Positions 63,949 through 64,000 of a DNA stretch of 64,000 nucleotides are shown one piece after another. Each line of letters starts with the position of its first letter. The stretch's first letter is position 1. The notes under the pieces were generated by a model. It was not told the origin of the DNA. It worked only from the letters and a program-made list of their open reading frames with translations, and searched no databases. This stretch comes from Rhodanobacter denitrificans. Its GTDB lineage: Bacteria; Pseudomonadota; Gammaproteobacteria; Xanthomonadales; Rhodanobacteraceae. A program made the position numbers and the translations under genes. The stretch is taken from positions 1 through 64,000 of the forward strand of contig JAFIHF010000027.1 of assembly GCA_017848855.1 (NCBI GenBank). Reading direction: 5' to 3'.

Positions 63949-64000
63949 TCAGCCGACCTTCTTCAGCGGTTCGGCGGCCGCCTTCGCGGCGCCCGGCTGC
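63949..64000 (-). CDS. C-terminal end of a gene, probably ilvC (partial)
   Basis: Only the last 16 codons and TGA are in the window (QPGAAKAAAEPLKKVG). By operon order in related bacteria this should be ketol-acid reductoisomerase, but the fragment is too short to identify on its own. Confidence 0.5.
   Translation of the reverse strand, partial: QPGAAKAAAEPLKKVG

Overview
The window is GC-rich chromosomal DNA from a gammaproteobacterium of the Xanthomonadales (Lysobacterales). It most resembles Rhodanobacteraceae such as Rhodanobacter or Dyella. The basis is gene content and order (bioB-bioF-(trhO)-bioH-bioC, ilvC-VOC-ilvG-ilvM-ilvA-ilvD, a maltodextrin locus with a TonB receptor and a tryptophan-halogenase homologue, an XgtA-like alpha-glucosidase, a copper nitrite reductase) and the many short palindromic repeat families typical of that order. 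No database search was possible, so the family-level placement is inference.

Layout. 1-7342: end of a 5S rRNA gene, a rhomboid protease, a GspE/PilB-type ATPase coupled to a glutamine amidotransferase, glyQS and an XRE-type regulator. 7343-14842: YbaY-like lipoprotein, three tandem 55-bp repeats, an autotransporter GDSL esterase, tex, an RDD membrane protein and a small exported protein. 14843-24535: mnmG, a 600-bp regulatory stretch (candidate sRNA, two sigma54-type promoters, a perfect CRP/Clp-type box) leading to a 61-aa protein, then pepN, an aldose epimerase coupled to a PLP dehydratase, a sterol-desaturase-like protein, a DMT exporter. 24536-25108: tag.

25174-45699: alpha-glucan utilisation. 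A TonB-dependent receptor, tryptophan-halogenase-like flavoprotein, secreted GH13 amylase, secreted GH31 alpha-glucosidase, secreted GH13 neopullulanase-like enzyme, a six-hairpin glycosidase and an MFS sugar carrier run on the minus strand. A LacI regulator and a cytoplasmic XgtA-type alpha-glucosidase run on the plus strand, and a second sugar porter lies beyond a repeat element. One identical 14-bp palindromic operator precedes the sugar porter, the receptor and the alpha-glucosidase, tying the cluster to one regulator. The inferred route is: starch or maltodextrin cut outside or in the periplasm, uptake by the receptor and carriers, final hydrolysis in the cytoplasm.

Two inverted copies of a 0.86-0.9 kb non-coding element (26698-27557 and 45756-46660) flank most of this cluster. 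Each is a chain of about ten hairpins. Stems differ between the copies by paired substitutions, and most apical loops show GGA on one strand or the other. This is the strongest candidate for an undescribed structured element in the window.

46669-51716: biotin operon bioB-bioF-trhO-bioH-bioC, in which repeats have been read into the N-terminus of BioF and the C-terminus of TrhO. 51859-53841: a tri-modular nitrite reductase (DoxX-like membrane domain, NirK, cytochrome c). 53998-57213: comF, ubiA, a TfoX-like protein, a VOC protein carrying an in-frame palindrome insertion, and a small membrane protein. 57220-57571: a repeat element with 64-bp terminal inverted repeats. 57584-64000: the branched-chain amino-acid operon (ilvC end, VOC protein, ilvG, ilvM, ilvA, ilvD).
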